In this document: positions 40,292-48,789 of the stretch, piece after piece
How the letters are laid out: the number at the start of each line of letters is the position of its first letter
How positions within the stretch are numbered: position 1 is the stretch's first letter
Source: Candidatus Zixiibacteriota bacterium
GTDB taxonomy: Bacteria > Zixibacteria > MSB-5A5 > GN15 > FEB-12
NCBI GenBank assembly: GCA_029860345.1
Contig: JAOUBJ010000010.1
Coordinates: forward strand, 62,001 to 126,000
Direction: 5' to 3'
DNA length: 64,000 nt
The notes under the pieces: model-generated
Seen by the model: only the letters and a program-made list of their open reading frames with translations
Told to the model about the DNA's origin: nothing
The model's database searches: none
Position numbers and translations under genes: made by a program

Positions 40292-43200
40292 TTACAAAGC
40301 CGTTTCAGCCGTCAGCCAGAAGTCGCGCGGATAGAGCCGGTGCACCGTCTGTGGTTGCTCAACGGTAGCAATGTACTCTTCCAACGAGGTAAACTGTGGT
40401 TCCGGTCCGATCAGGAAGAAGTTGGCGTCCTTGCTTTCGGCCAGCGTAGGACCATAGCCTATCAGTACCGGACCGTAGGTTGCTTCCATACGGGCACGAA
40501 GCTGGTCGTACAACCCGTTCTCACTGTCCTTAACATCAAGAACTTTCTGCCGGAAGGCGGCTACTTTTTCAGGCGGGAAGCCGTCGACCAAATCCCTGGC
40601 CATGGCCTGTCCCCGCGCTTCGTAGCGTGAGGGTGCTCGTGAGGCGCCGAATACCAGGGCCACGGCGTAATTGAGCAGAGCCGGGTCTTCCTCCGCCTCT
40701 TTGAGGACGCCTACTACGAAGCGCATGGTCTCGGCCACGTCCGGGCAACGTTCGGCGTAGTAGTTCATCCGCCCGGTGGCCTGGCTGTAACGATAGCCGT
40801 TACTGTAGGCAAGACCGGCTGCCCAGGTTTTCATGAAGATACCGTGGCCGCCACCGCCGGAGTATAGCTTACCGCTGAGACAATCGATAACAGCGTTGGA
40901 GCTGGTGTCATACTGATTGGCATGTTGAGCGGAGAATTGTAACACGCCGTTGCGTGTTCCCTCATGGATCAGGCCGACATAGAGCGGCTGATCCAGACCT
41001 GGCGTGCGGCTTTTCAGACGCTCAAGCACGCGCATGGAAGTTGCATACTGTTGTCGCGCCGATGATCTATCGGAATCCAGCTTGGCCACAAACTGTTCAA
41101 TCATAGCCAGCGAAGCTTGTCGGTCGGCCGTATTGGAAATCATGGTCAAGCGAGCGTTGTCGGATGCTCTGATCAGTTTCAGCACGGCATTGAGGCCGTC
41201 CAGAGCCACTTGTGGTTGCGTCATCAGGTCGGCTTTAGTTTCGTTGCAGAGGTAAGCGAAGTCATCGCCCAGGTTGGCGTCGGGGATCTCATTGAGGCAG
41301 ACCTTGAGTGATTTGGCGATTTCGACCACTTTATCCGCCGCCACCTCAGACAGACCGGAGAGATCGTGGCCAAGCGAGGCTTGCACTTCGGCGTTTTCTG
41401 AACTCTCGACGGCTGTGAGCAGTGCGGTCAAGGCCTCACGGTCGTTGCGCTTATTGAAACCGGCCAGGGCTTTGAGGTAATAAGACAGATCGGCCTGGTC
41501 TTTCTGATCACCCGGCTCGGTCAGCAGCCATTTCATTCGCTGCATGTGATGCGTTTCGGTTAGGAAACAGTAGGTCGACAGAAACAACGGGTTGTCCTGG
41601 AAACGATAACCATTGGCCGGGTAGCGGACCCAGTATTCTTCGGGACCCTTGGTGACATTGCGGTATGAAATCAGTTCCTGATCGATCACATCCATGATGC
41701 GTGGCAGGTTCTCCACCGCGAAATAGGGTGAGTAGAGTACGGCATCCATCCAGCCGAGGGCGTTCTCAAGTTCTTGTCGGTTGTTTCCCTGACCGGAGAT
41801 TACCATCTCAATCCGGCCCGACTCCAGACTGTGATCATAGTATGCACTAACGCCCAGCACTTCACGCCGCAGACGTTCCTGCATTTCATCATAAGGAATC
41901 ACTTCTCCGTCTTTGATAACGCCGACACCGGTCATGGCCGTGGTCAAAAACGGCAGGTAGACCATCAACGACTCCGGCACCACATCCATGCGCAGAGCCA
42001 TTTCGAGGCGCGAGGCGGCCATGTTTTCAAAAGTCGAGGCGACCATCGGGATATTCCCCCCGACCATTACCGTTTCATACTTGAGTTTGCCGTCGAGGGT
42101 CAGCGGTGGATTGTCGATAAAGTCGGGTAGTTTATCGTTGGCCGCGGCTGCTTCGAGAACAGCCGTGTTGGCATCGAACTCTTCCTTGTAGCGAGCGATA
42201 GCTTCCTGCTCGTCGTCGGTGCCGTATTTCTTTTTGAACTCCTCGATATATCCGGCCAGACGTTTGTTTTTGGTCTCGGTGGCTTTGGTGAGCATCTCAG
42301 CCGACGGGGCGGCGCCTACCGCGTATGGTTTCACCGTGAGCATCTTCCAGCGATCGATCTCCTCACGCCAGAAGTTTTTGCCTGAGTCGAGCAACCGACC
42401 AAGCTCGGCATACCGTTCTTTCAATACCAATGACTTTCGGAAACCTTCTTCACGCTCCAGTCCGATCAAAAGCGACAACCAGCCCGAACCGGCGCCTGAG
42501 CGAAAGCCGAACATGGGGGGCGAGTTCAGGTACTTTACGGTCTGCTTCTCATTCTGAATCAGACGCGACCGAGCGCGCTTGTTAAAGTCGGCCAGTTCTG
42601 CAGATCCGTCGGCGAAATCATGCACTTTCTGCATCTCGGCAATAATCAGTGAACGCAGGCTGTCCAGCATCGGTTCGGTAACGTGCTCGTTTTCTATTCC
42701 GGTCAAGGCCATATAGACCGAAACTCCGAGATCGGTGTCGATACCGCTCCAAACATAGTTGCCGCCGACATCGACCTTTCTGGTTTGTGAGTTGATAAAC
42801 AGATCGTACAGATTCGATGTCTGTCCGCTTGAAAAAGTCTCCACAAACAACTCCAGAATAAACAACTGGCCGGCATCAAGCTCAAGATCGTTGGGCCATG
42901 CAAACATGGTGTAGCCGGGGTCCTGGGGGTTCTCGCTGGGGTAGGTGGTAAGCTGCATGGTTCCGACCGGGGCCGAGGTCACCGGCGGGTAGCTGATAGC
43001 CGAAATACCGATAGCGATATCCGAGTCGGCTTCTTCCTGACAGCGTTCCAGGATACCGTTCATGTTTTGCAGGCATTCATCGACCGAGACATCGTCGGGG
43101 ATACTCACCACGGCGCCCATCTGCGACAGATGATGCGTCTCTTTGTGGAATCTGCGCATATCGGCTGGTGTCATCTCGCGCATTACGTCCGGGTTGCCGC

Positions 43201-43873
43201 CGGAATTGTTGGAGAGGGCGTGGTCTTCACCGAAAACCAGTCGGTTCATGGCGCCGCCGTAGTAATACCAGGGCTTTTCAAAACTCGAAATCATCTCGGT
43301 GTAGACGGTACCCTTTTCGTCAATTGACAAAGAACCGTCGTTCTGGTCGACATTGACACCGATATGGCAGACCTCGCGGCGGATCTCTTCGTCGGTGAAA
43401 TCCGGGTGTCTAAGCGCATATAGTTTGGCCTCGAAAATATCATAGAAAGTATCTTCACCGGCTGAGGTGTTGAAATGATAGCAGGTGCGAGACTGTGACG
43501 TGTAGGCGGTAGAGTTGGCCAACGACATATCCTCAAGCACGGATACATAGCGGCCGCGGTTCCCTTTGCCCAAAAGCAGGTGTTCGCAGGCATGCGGTTC
43601 GCCCATCGACGAGGTCGGCGGAGTTTTCACCCACATGAATGACTGCGGTACCGACTCGACCTGCATCAGGTCAATAATAAAGCCGTACTTGTCGGAGACA
43701 AACCGGGCGCCCATAACCTGACCGGCGCCGTTTTCGTACAGATTGACCACGCTGAAGCCGTGAAGCTTCTCATTTGGTTGTTGTGATTCGAGATTAGTGG
43801 CGGCCATCGCCGGCAGGGCCAGCAGCATTGCCATGGCAGTCAGAAGAACAACTACACGCATCCGATTACTCAT
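40292..43873 (-). CDS. secreted M16 (insulinase/PreP-type) zinc metallopeptidase
   Basis: A 1193-residue exported peptidase. The chosen ATG (43873) has GGAG at 7 nt; an upstream in-frame start is weaker. Signal peptide about 1-25 (ending AMAA). The inverted zinc motif HxxEH is intact: H94-A-C-E97-H98, and the third ligand is likely the glutamate in DEEIRREVCHIG. The size and the M16C-associated central region indicate a PreP-like clamshell enzyme made of two M16 halves in one chain, which degrades short peptides. The active site includes a cysteine between H and E, as in the PreP-type HFLEH variation. Monocistronic; role in periplasmic or extracellular peptide turnover is inferred. Confidence 0.87.
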   Translation of the reverse strand: MSNRMRVVVLLTAMAMLLALPAMAATNLESQQPNEKLHGFSVVNLYENGAGQVMGARFVSDKYGFIIDLMQVESVPQSFMWVKTPPTSSMGEPHACEHLLLGKGNRGRYVSVLEDMSLANSTAYTSQSRTCYHFNTSAGEDTFYDIFEAKLYALRHPDFTDEEIRREVCHIGVNVDQNDGSLSIDEKGTVYTEMISSFEKPWYYYGGAMNRLVFGEDHALSNNSGGNPDVMREMTPADMRRFHKETHHLSQMGAVVSIPDDVSVDECLQNMNGILERCQEEADSDIAIGISAISYPPVTSAPVGTMQLTTYPSENPQDPGYTMFAWPNDLELDAGQLFILELFVETFSSGQTSNLYDLFINSQTRKVDVGGNYVWSGIDTDLGVSVYMALTGIENEHVTEPMLDSLRSLIIAEMQKVHDFADGSAELADFNKRARSRLIQNEKQTVKYLNSPPMFGFRSGAGSGWLSLLIGLEREEGFRKSLVLKERYAELGRLLDSGKNFWREEIDRWKMLTVKPYAVGAAPSAEMLTKATETKNKRLAGYIEEFKKKYGTDDEQEAIARYKEEFDANTAVLEAAAANDKLPDFIDNPPLTLDGKLKYETVMVGGNIPMVASTFENMAASRLEMALRMDVVPESLMVYLPFLTTAMTGVGVIKDGEVIPYDEMQERLRREVLGVSAYYDHSLESGRIEMVISGQGNNRQELENALGWMDAVLYSPYFAVENLPRIMDVIDQELISYRNVTKGPEEYWVRYPANGYRFQDNPLFLSTYCFLTETHHMQRMKWLLTEPGDQKDQADLSYYLKALAGFNKRNDREALTALLTAVESSENAEVQASLGHDLSGLSEVAADKVVEIAKSLKVCLNEIPDANLGDDFAYLCNETKADLMTQPQVALDGLNAVLKLIRASDNARLTMISNTADRQASLAMIEQFVAKLDSDRSSARQQYATSMRVLERLKSRTPGLDQPLYVGLIHEGTRNGVLQFSAQHANQYDTSSNAVIDCLSGKLYSGGGGHGIFMKTWAAGLAYSNGYRYSQATGRMNYYAERCPDVAETMRFVVGVLKEAEEDPALLNYAVALVFGASRAPSRYEARGQAMARDLVDGFPPEKVAAFRQKVLDVKDSENGLYDQLRARMEATYGPVLIGYGPTLAESKDANFFLIGPEPQFTSLEEYIATVEQPQTVHRLYPRDFWLTAETAL

Positions 43874-43984
43874 CTCTTTACTCCTTCGCAAAGGCGTTTT
43901 TTTCGTTGATTTATCATACGAGCGAATAGAGGAAATGGCAACGGATTTGATTAATCTTGTTTGGCAGGCAAGCCTGCTTCTTGG

Positions 43985-44180
43985 CGCTACGCGCCTCGTC
44001 GGGTGGCCGTCTCAAACCTTGTTTAGGGTGGTGGCAAGCCACTCTTTCGCACTCCACGCCGCGTTCGTGTCATGCCGAGCGTCGGGTGGCCACCTCAAAC
44101 CTTGTTTGGGGTGGGAGTGGGACGGTAGTAGGGCGGGTCCATCTTCGCCTGCGCGCCGCGGCGTGAACCCGCTCTCTTGA
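43985..44180. repeat. intergenic repeat mosaic
   Basis: Two copies of the CGTCGGGTGGCC..CTCAAACCTTGTTT module (about 43997-44030 and 44082-44114), then a GTAGGGCGGGTCCATC..GCGTGAACCCGC module (44127-44174). The 312-bp gap holds no gene. Confidence 0.85.
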
Positions 44181-44185
44181 CATGG

Positions 44186-45199
44186 CTAAGCTGATGACCG
44201 CAGCCACTCCACAAACTCAATCCTGCGAGCGGCCAACGACATGATGTCGGCCAACGTGCTGGTCACTTGTTCTGTTCCCATCGCCTTTTCATCGGGCGGA
44301 GTATCAGCGTTTATCGAGCGCTGCATGTTGAACTCCAGCCACTCCATCCGCGCCCCCAGACAACCGGCAAAGACCGGCTCGATCATTGCGGTGTCCAACG
44401 GTTGCACCGTCCTGTAACCTGCAATCAACGCCTTGAAAAGCTCCTTGTTAGGCTGCCCGGAACTTTGCCCGCACCAGTTGAAAGCCGCGTCGAGCAATTC
44501 CCACATCGGGTGCACAGGACCGGCTGCCTCCCAGTCGATTATGACCGCGTTGCCATCTGGGTCCCACATGACATTCTTGATATCCATGTCCCGATGGCTG
44601 GCCACCATGTCAGACTGCAACAACGGCAGCGCTTCTGAATATGCTGCGCTAAAACGCACCAACTCAGACAGCGCCGCCCGCGCTTCATCGACCCATTCGC
44701 ACCCTGTTGATTGGGAACGCTCTATCAAGCCAGTCCAGTGGTCTTTGTCAAATGCCTGACTCGCGGGCAGAGCGAACTTCTCGATACTCAGCCGGCACTC
44801 GTGCATCTGTCCGAACAGTTCGCCGATCTGCAGGCAATGCTGAGTTGTCACGTCGTCAGCTTCCAGCGTGACCCCGTCCACCCACGCAAACAGCATGATC
44901 TCGGCATCGCCCACATTCAGTATCGTCTCACCGTCGAAACTCAACGCTGCCGAGACCGGGATACCCTGCTTGGCGAAACCGCGTGCTATCTCCTCGCCAC
45001 CGAGAATATCACCTCGGGCGCGTGGTCGTGCCATGATGGTTGGATTGAGTTGCTTGACCGCGAACGCACCTTTGTCGGTAACCGCGCGCCACATCTTGTG
45101 AATCAACCCACCGGTCACCGGTTGCAGTTCGGCGGTCAGGTTGCCGAGGCCGAGTTTATTGAAGAGGCCGTCAAGTTGCCGGATGTCCAGGTCGGTCAT
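44186..45199 (-). CDS. APH/choline-kinase-type phosphotransferase
   Basis: A 337-residue cytoplasmic protein of the aminoglycoside phosphotransferase/choline kinase superfamily. Visible motifs: GAFAVKQLNP (ATP-binding lysine), the Brenner motif SHRDMDIKNVMWDPDGNAV with the catalytic aspartate, and IIDWEAAG with the metal-binding aspartate. The family phosphorylates small molecules such as sugars, homoserine, choline or fructosamine; the substrate here is not evident. AAGGAG precedes the ATG. It stands alone between two repeat mosaics, so context does not help. An antibiotic-resistance role is not supported. Confidence 0.83.
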   Translation of the reverse strand: MTDLDIRQLDGLFNKLGLGNLTAELQPVTGGLIHKMWRAVTDKGAFAVKQLNPTIMARPRARGDILGGEEIARGFAKQGIPVSAALSFDGETILNVGDAEIMLFAWVDGVTLEADDVTTQHCLQIGELFGQMHECRLSIEKFALPASQAFDKDHWTGLIERSQSTGCEWVDEARAALSELVRFSAAYSEALPLLQSDMVASHRDMDIKNVMWDPDGNAVIIDWEAAGPVHPMWELLDAAFNWCGQSSGQPNKELFKALIAGYRTVQPLDTAMIEPVFAGCLGARMEWLEFNMQRSINADTPPDEKAMGTEQVTSTLADIMSLAARRIEFVEWLRSSA

Positions 45200-45269
45200 G
45201 GATGCTCTCCTTGGGTTGGCCTATGGTAGTGCGGTTTGGTTGCTCTGGCAACAACTCTGTAGGTAGCGA

Positions 45270-45720
45270 GTCCTCGCTCTTCTGTCATTCTGGCGAAGGC
45301 CAGAATCCAGTCTTCGCGCTCGGAACTGGATGCTGGATCAAGTCCAGCATGACGAGTTTAGTATCTCGTCGAATAACCCACCTGCCACTGCGCTCTGGGT
45401 GGAGTACCGTGTGAGTGGTTTATTCCGATAATCTCCGGGTCCACGCCGCGGCGCGCAGGCGAAGACGGACTCACCCTACAAGACTTCGGCGCAGTAACAA
45501 GGCGCGTAGCGCCACAGAGCCGGCTTGACCGGCCGGGTCCACGCCGCGGCGCGCAGGCGAAGACGGACTCACCCTACAAGACTTCGGCGCAGTAACAAGG
45601 CGCGTAGCGCCAGAGAGCCGGCTTGACCGGCCGGGTCCACGCCGCGGCGCACAGGCGAAGACAGACCCACCCTACGAAGACGGCGTAGCTGGATTCCTGC
45701 TTTCGCAGGAATGACAGCCT
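45270..45720. repeat. intergenic repeat mosaic with 98-bp tandem units
   Basis: A 582-bp gene-free gap. TGTCATTCTGGCGAAGGCC/AGAATCC palindrome at 45283-45309; then a 98-bp unit starting CCGGGTCCACGCCGCGG at 45435, 45533 and (partial) 45631, two full copies nearly identical. Each unit carries an inverted GTAGGG..GGGTCC module plus a spacer with GGCGCGTAGCGCC. A degenerate GATTCCTGC..GCAGGAATGACA palindrome at 45691-45716 ends it. Confidence 0.9.
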
Positions 45721-45781
45721 TTTAACATTCCTTAACCAACTATCTGTTACCTTTACGGCCCCAAAAGCGTCTAAAGGACAG

Positions 45782-46360
45782 ATGGACAGAAACAAGGTCT
45801 TATTCTGGAAACTCGTAGAGCCGGAGCACCTCAAGGCGCGGGCCTACTGCCGCAAACTGATGAGAAACCGGGAGGACGGCGACGATCTCTACCAGGACTC
45901 GCTGGTCAGCGCGCTGACCAAATTTGGGAGTCTCAAAGAGACGAAAGCGTTCAAACCCTGGCTCTACCGGATCATCACCAACGGGTATATCAGCCGCGTC
46001 AGACGTCCGTGGTACCACAGGCTGCTCCCGATAGATGATCAGATCGAGGCGACTGTGGCCGGTGAAAACCCGGTGCCGATGCAGGCCGCCAAGAGGAGGC
46101 TCGAAATAGCGTTTCGAGCGGTCTCGCCTGCCGACAGAGCCTTGATCACGCTCTTTGAAATCCAGGGTTGGTCGGTTGCGGAACTGACCGGGATGACCGG
46201 CAAAACCGCCGGCAACATCAAAGTACGAATGTCGCGCGCCCGCAGCAAAATGCGCGACGCGCTGACCAAGTACTTCGCCCAAGCCGACCCGGATAGACGA
46301 ATTGGAACCATAAACAGTAAGGACAAGGTATGCGTTGTCACGAAGCCCGTCAAAGACTGA
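45782..46360 (+). CDS. ECF-type RNA polymerase sigma factor
   Basis: A 192-residue extracytoplasmic-function sigma factor. Region 2 is seen as AYCRKLMRNREDGDDLYQDS and KAFKPWLYRIITNGYISRVR; region 4 as VSPADRALITLFEIQGWSVA followed by ELTGMTGKTAGNIKVRMSRAR. The sequence is normal in length for an ECF factor and has a short C-terminal extension (DRRIGTINSKDKV). AAGGACAG precedes the ATG. Its 3' end overlaps the anti-sigma gene by 31 bp in another frame, the usual coupling of an ECF factor and its regulator. The signal it serves is discussed under the next gene. Confidence 0.92.
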   Translation: MDRNKVLFWKLVEPEHLKARAYCRKLMRNREDGDDLYQDSLVSALTKFGSLKETKAFKPWLYRIITNGYISRVRRPWYHRLLPIDDQIEATVAGENPVPMQAAKRRLEIAFRAVSPADRALITLFEIQGWSVAELTGMTGKTAGNIKVRMSRARSKMRDALTKYFAQADPDRRIGTINSKDKVCVVTKPVKD

Positions 46361-47763
46361 AAGAACTCAAGGGGCTAATCAGCAATCAGAATTCCGATCT
46401 CGAACTCAACGAGCATCTGAGAGGTTGCACCGCCTGTGCCTCGGTGGCCCGTTCCGAGCGCGCGCTCGAGAGGGATTTCAGGGCGCTGGCTGCTGATGAT
46501 AACAGTGGCGACCTGCCCCTGTCCGTATTGCGTACCCGGGTCGAGGCCGAAGCAGCTTCCGCCGGATACCGCCAAAAGGAGAACTCTCTCATGTCCGCCT
46601 TCACTAATCAGTTGAAAAGAAAACCACGCCTAAGCCTGACTCTCGGGGCGGCAATGATAGTGCTGTTGATCGCTACGCTTATTCCCTTCAAATTCGATCA
46701 GACCGTTGGCTATCAGGTCGCTTTGGCCGGTGTCGACCGCGATCTGGCTATGGACTCAGAAAAGATCGATGTTTTGCTCAAGGAACTTGGTATACAGCAT
46801 GCTGTGGCCGATGTCAGCGATTGCCAGGCGACTTGTCGATTGACAATCTCGGAACTCGATTCAGAGTATGATGTCCAGGTGATCAGAGCCGCCTTTGATG
46901 AACTCGGTAACTGCGTACTGGAAGATGTCCAGGAGGTCTCCGGCCAGGAATCGAACACTATGTTCGGCCATGCCAAGCGTATGGCCTTCCACGTTCGTCC
47001 GGCCGATGAGGCCGGCGACGATCATGAAGTCAGAGAATTCGTTCTTCAACGCTTGCATGAATTGTCGGATGATTCTGGAGAGTTCAGTGTCTTCATGAGC
47101 AAGTGCGGTTCGGTCGATGATGCCACCGGAGATGTGACCATTGATATGGTTGGATTCGGTGACCACAAGAACTTCCACGCCGACAGCATCCATTGCCCGC
47201 CCGGCTGTTTCCCCGGAGGTGCCGGCAGTGTGATCAAGATCGACCGGTCAAGCGGCGCCAATACAATGACCCTTAACGACAAGGATGGCCACGTCCAGGT
47301 GTTCGATCTCGACGACCCCGAAGCTATTGCCAAGATCAACGAACTGGGTCTTGATCTTGATATGCTCACCAAGTCCGGTTGCGGCAGTGGCGCCAACATC
47401 ATTTGCCGGAAACTGGAACTTATCGATGAGGACCAAAGCGATCAGGAGTCTGCCGCCAAGGAATCCGATGAACCGAAACTGCCCGACACATACAGTCTGG
47501 CCCAAAACTATCCCAATCCGTTCAACCCGAACACGACTATCAGCTACCGTCTGCCGAAAGCCCAGCAGGTGACGCTTGAAATATACAACATCAACGGACG
47601 GAGAGTCACCACGCTGGTCGATGGACAACAGTCGGCCGGTGAACATTCGGTCGAGTGGAATGCCACTGATGACTCAGGCGCATCGGTCGCCTCGGGAGTC
47701 TACTTCTACCGTCTGACGGCCGGTGAGTTCTCCCAGAGCAAAAAAATGTCGTTGGTCAAGTAA
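46330..47763 (+). CDS. zinc-finger anti-sigma factor fused to T9SS-type sorting domain
   Basis: A 477-residue membrane protein. Residues 1-45 form the zf-HC2-type anti-sigma domain: C3/H4 and H29-LRG-C33-TA-C36. One membrane helix (about 101-120, LSLTLGAAMIVLLIATLIPF) places the remainder outside the cytoplasm. That part (about 121-383) is unassigned, with several cysteines (CQATC, CPPGC, GCGSG). The last roughly 94 residues are a complete type-A sorting/FlgD-like domain: NYPNPFNPNTTISYRLP, TLEIYNINGRRVTTLVDG, GVYFYRLTAG, MSLVK. Such domains usually sit on soluble exported proteins. The start ATG follows AAGG and overlaps the sigma gene. An intrinsic terminator follows. Confidence 0.85.
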   Translation: MRCHEARQRLKELKGLISNQNSDLELNEHLRGCTACASVARSERALERDFRALAADDNSGDLPLSVLRTRVEAEAASAGYRQKENSLMSAFTNQLKRKPRLSLTLGAAMIVLLIATLIPFKFDQTVGYQVALAGVDRDLAMDSEKIDVLLKELGIQHAVADVSDCQATCRLTISELDSEYDVQVIRAAFDELGNCVLEDVQEVSGQESNTMFGHAKRMAFHVRPADEAGDDHEVREFVLQRLHELSDDSGEFSVFMSKCGSVDDATGDVTIDMVGFGDHKNFHADSIHCPPGCFPGGAGSVIKIDRSSGANTMTLNDKDGHVQVFDLDDPEAIAKINELGLDLDMLTKSGCGSGANIICRKLELIDEDQSDQESAAKESDEPKLPDTYSLAQNYPNPFNPNTTISYRLPKAQQVTLEIYNINGRRVTTLVDGQQSAGEHSVEWNATDDSGASVASGVYFYRLTAGEFSQSKKMSLVK

Positions 47764-47787
47764 CAGAGAAAAACACTCACGTCGCAT

Positions 47788-47823
47788 AAACGGCTCGGTC
47801 GGACTATCCGATCGAGCCGTTTT
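47788..47823. terminator. terminator between convergent genes
   Basis: Stem ACGGCTCGGTCGG paired with CCGATCGAGCCGT, short loop, T4 run on the plus strand; the A-rich left edge gives a weaker T-run on the minus strand, so it may serve both convergent genes. Confidence 0.85.
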
Positions 47824-47858
47824 CCTGGTTGGTCTGTCTAATCTGTTGGAGAGTGGTG

Positions 47859-48593
47859 TTAGAAGCGAAGTCCGGTCGAAAGGGTTACAAAGTCACCGGT
47901 GGAGGCGTGCTTTGTTCGAAAGGTTAGCGACTGTTGATGATACCCAAGTTCCAACATAAGCGCTGTCTGTCCGCGCAGTTTGAAAAGCCCCGCTATGCCA
48001 CACGACACGTTCGATCCACCATTCGTCTTTGTCTCATCACGATCATTCAAAAACTGGCCATAGCCGACACTGAAATGTAACTGCAATTCCTTGAAACCAT
48101 CGCCACCCGGAATCAAGTCACCGAATGCATACACGTGAAACCGCCCGGACAACATGTTGCGTGAATATCTGTCGAATCGTAGTCCCCAGGCCAGCATGAT
48201 GTGTTCTGTTACCTGCGGTCCAATCTGCGCGGAGACCGAATAGTTGGTGGTCTGCTCGCCTGCTAACAAGGCGACCTGGGTCATGAAGTGGTAGTTGCTG
48301 AGCTTCGTTAGGCGACTTCCGGAGAAAGCAGGGACGCTGGCCGGATCGAAGGCCTGGTTATCGGTGGTAAGAGCGATTTTTTCAAAATCAATCTTGATCG
48401 TCTTGCCGTTCGACACTTCAAGCACGATATAATCGTTCTCGACTGTCTCGGTGATTTTGCCGCGAGCCACACCGCCGTTCTTGAGCACTATAACATCGTG
48501 GTCCTTAGCCGTAGGTGTCTCAGCCTGACTCAGCCCGACTAGACACATAATCATTGCCGCGGTGAGGATAATCGAAATGGTTGTAAGTCTCAT
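47859..48593 (-). CDS. outer-membrane beta-barrel-like protein
   Basis: 244 residues from ATG 48593 (GGAG 6 nt upstream); an in-frame start at 48641 is less likely. Signal peptide about 1-24 (ending SQAE). A short N-terminal segment VIVLKNGGVARGKITE with YIVLEVSNGKTIKIDFEKIA looks like an SH3-type strand-rich domain. The remainder has alternating polar/hydrophobic strands (FMTQVALLAGEQTTNYSVSA, IMLAWGLRFDRYS, LQLHFSVGYGQF) and ends in a phenylalanine after VTLSTGLR, the outer-membrane beta-barrel signature. The specific function is unknown. It is divergent from the propeller-dockerin gene across a poly-C tract. Confidence 0.78.
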   Translation of the reverse strand: MRLTTISIILTAAMIMCLVGLSQAETPTAKDHDVIVLKNGGVARGKITETVENDYIVLEVSNGKTIKIDFEKIALTTDNQAFDPASVPAFSGSRLTKLSNYHFMTQVALLAGEQTTNYSVSAQIGPQVTEHIMLAWGLRFDRYSRNMLSGRFHVYAFGDLIPGGDGFKELQLHFSVGYGQFLNDRDETKTNGGSNVSCGIAGLFKLRGQTALMLELGYHQQSLTFRTKHASTGDFVTLSTGLRF

Positions 48594-48707
48594 AGGTGTC
48601 TCCCGTGCGCTTCGGGTTGCGAGAGTAAGATATTCTCTCATCGGTAGAATCGCTGCCTTGACACATCAAAAATGGCGTTAATTGTCTCGATTGTCAAGGA
48701 CAATCCA

Positions 48708-48721
48708 CCCCCCCCCCCCCC
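48708..48721. repeat. 14-nt poly-C tract
   Basis: Fourteen consecutive C beginning after an A at 48707, in the spacer between divergent genes and 8 bp upstream of a TTGACA hexamer. Homopolymer length may be affected by sequencing. Confidence 0.9.
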
Positions 48722-48729
48722 GGATTCTC

Positions 48730-48758
48730 TTGACAAAACATGGAGTTCAACATAGATT
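48730..48758 (+). promoter_or_regulatory. promoter of the FG-GAP/dockerin gene
   Basis: TTGACA (48730-48735), 17-bp spacer, TAGATT (48753-48758). TATAAT at 48758-48763 is too far from the -35. The ribosome-binding site AGAGGAGG precedes the ATG at 48790. Confidence 0.65.
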
Positions 48759-48789
48759 ATAATGAGGATTTTCGCAAGAGGAGGACATC

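Noticed and set aside
44186-45199. Antibiotic-resistance phosphotransferase
   Set aside because: Only superfamily motifs are present; nothing links it to aminoglycosides.
45435-45678. CRISPR or integron-like repeats
   Set aside because: The 98-bp units are identical throughout, including the spacer part, and there is no integrase.
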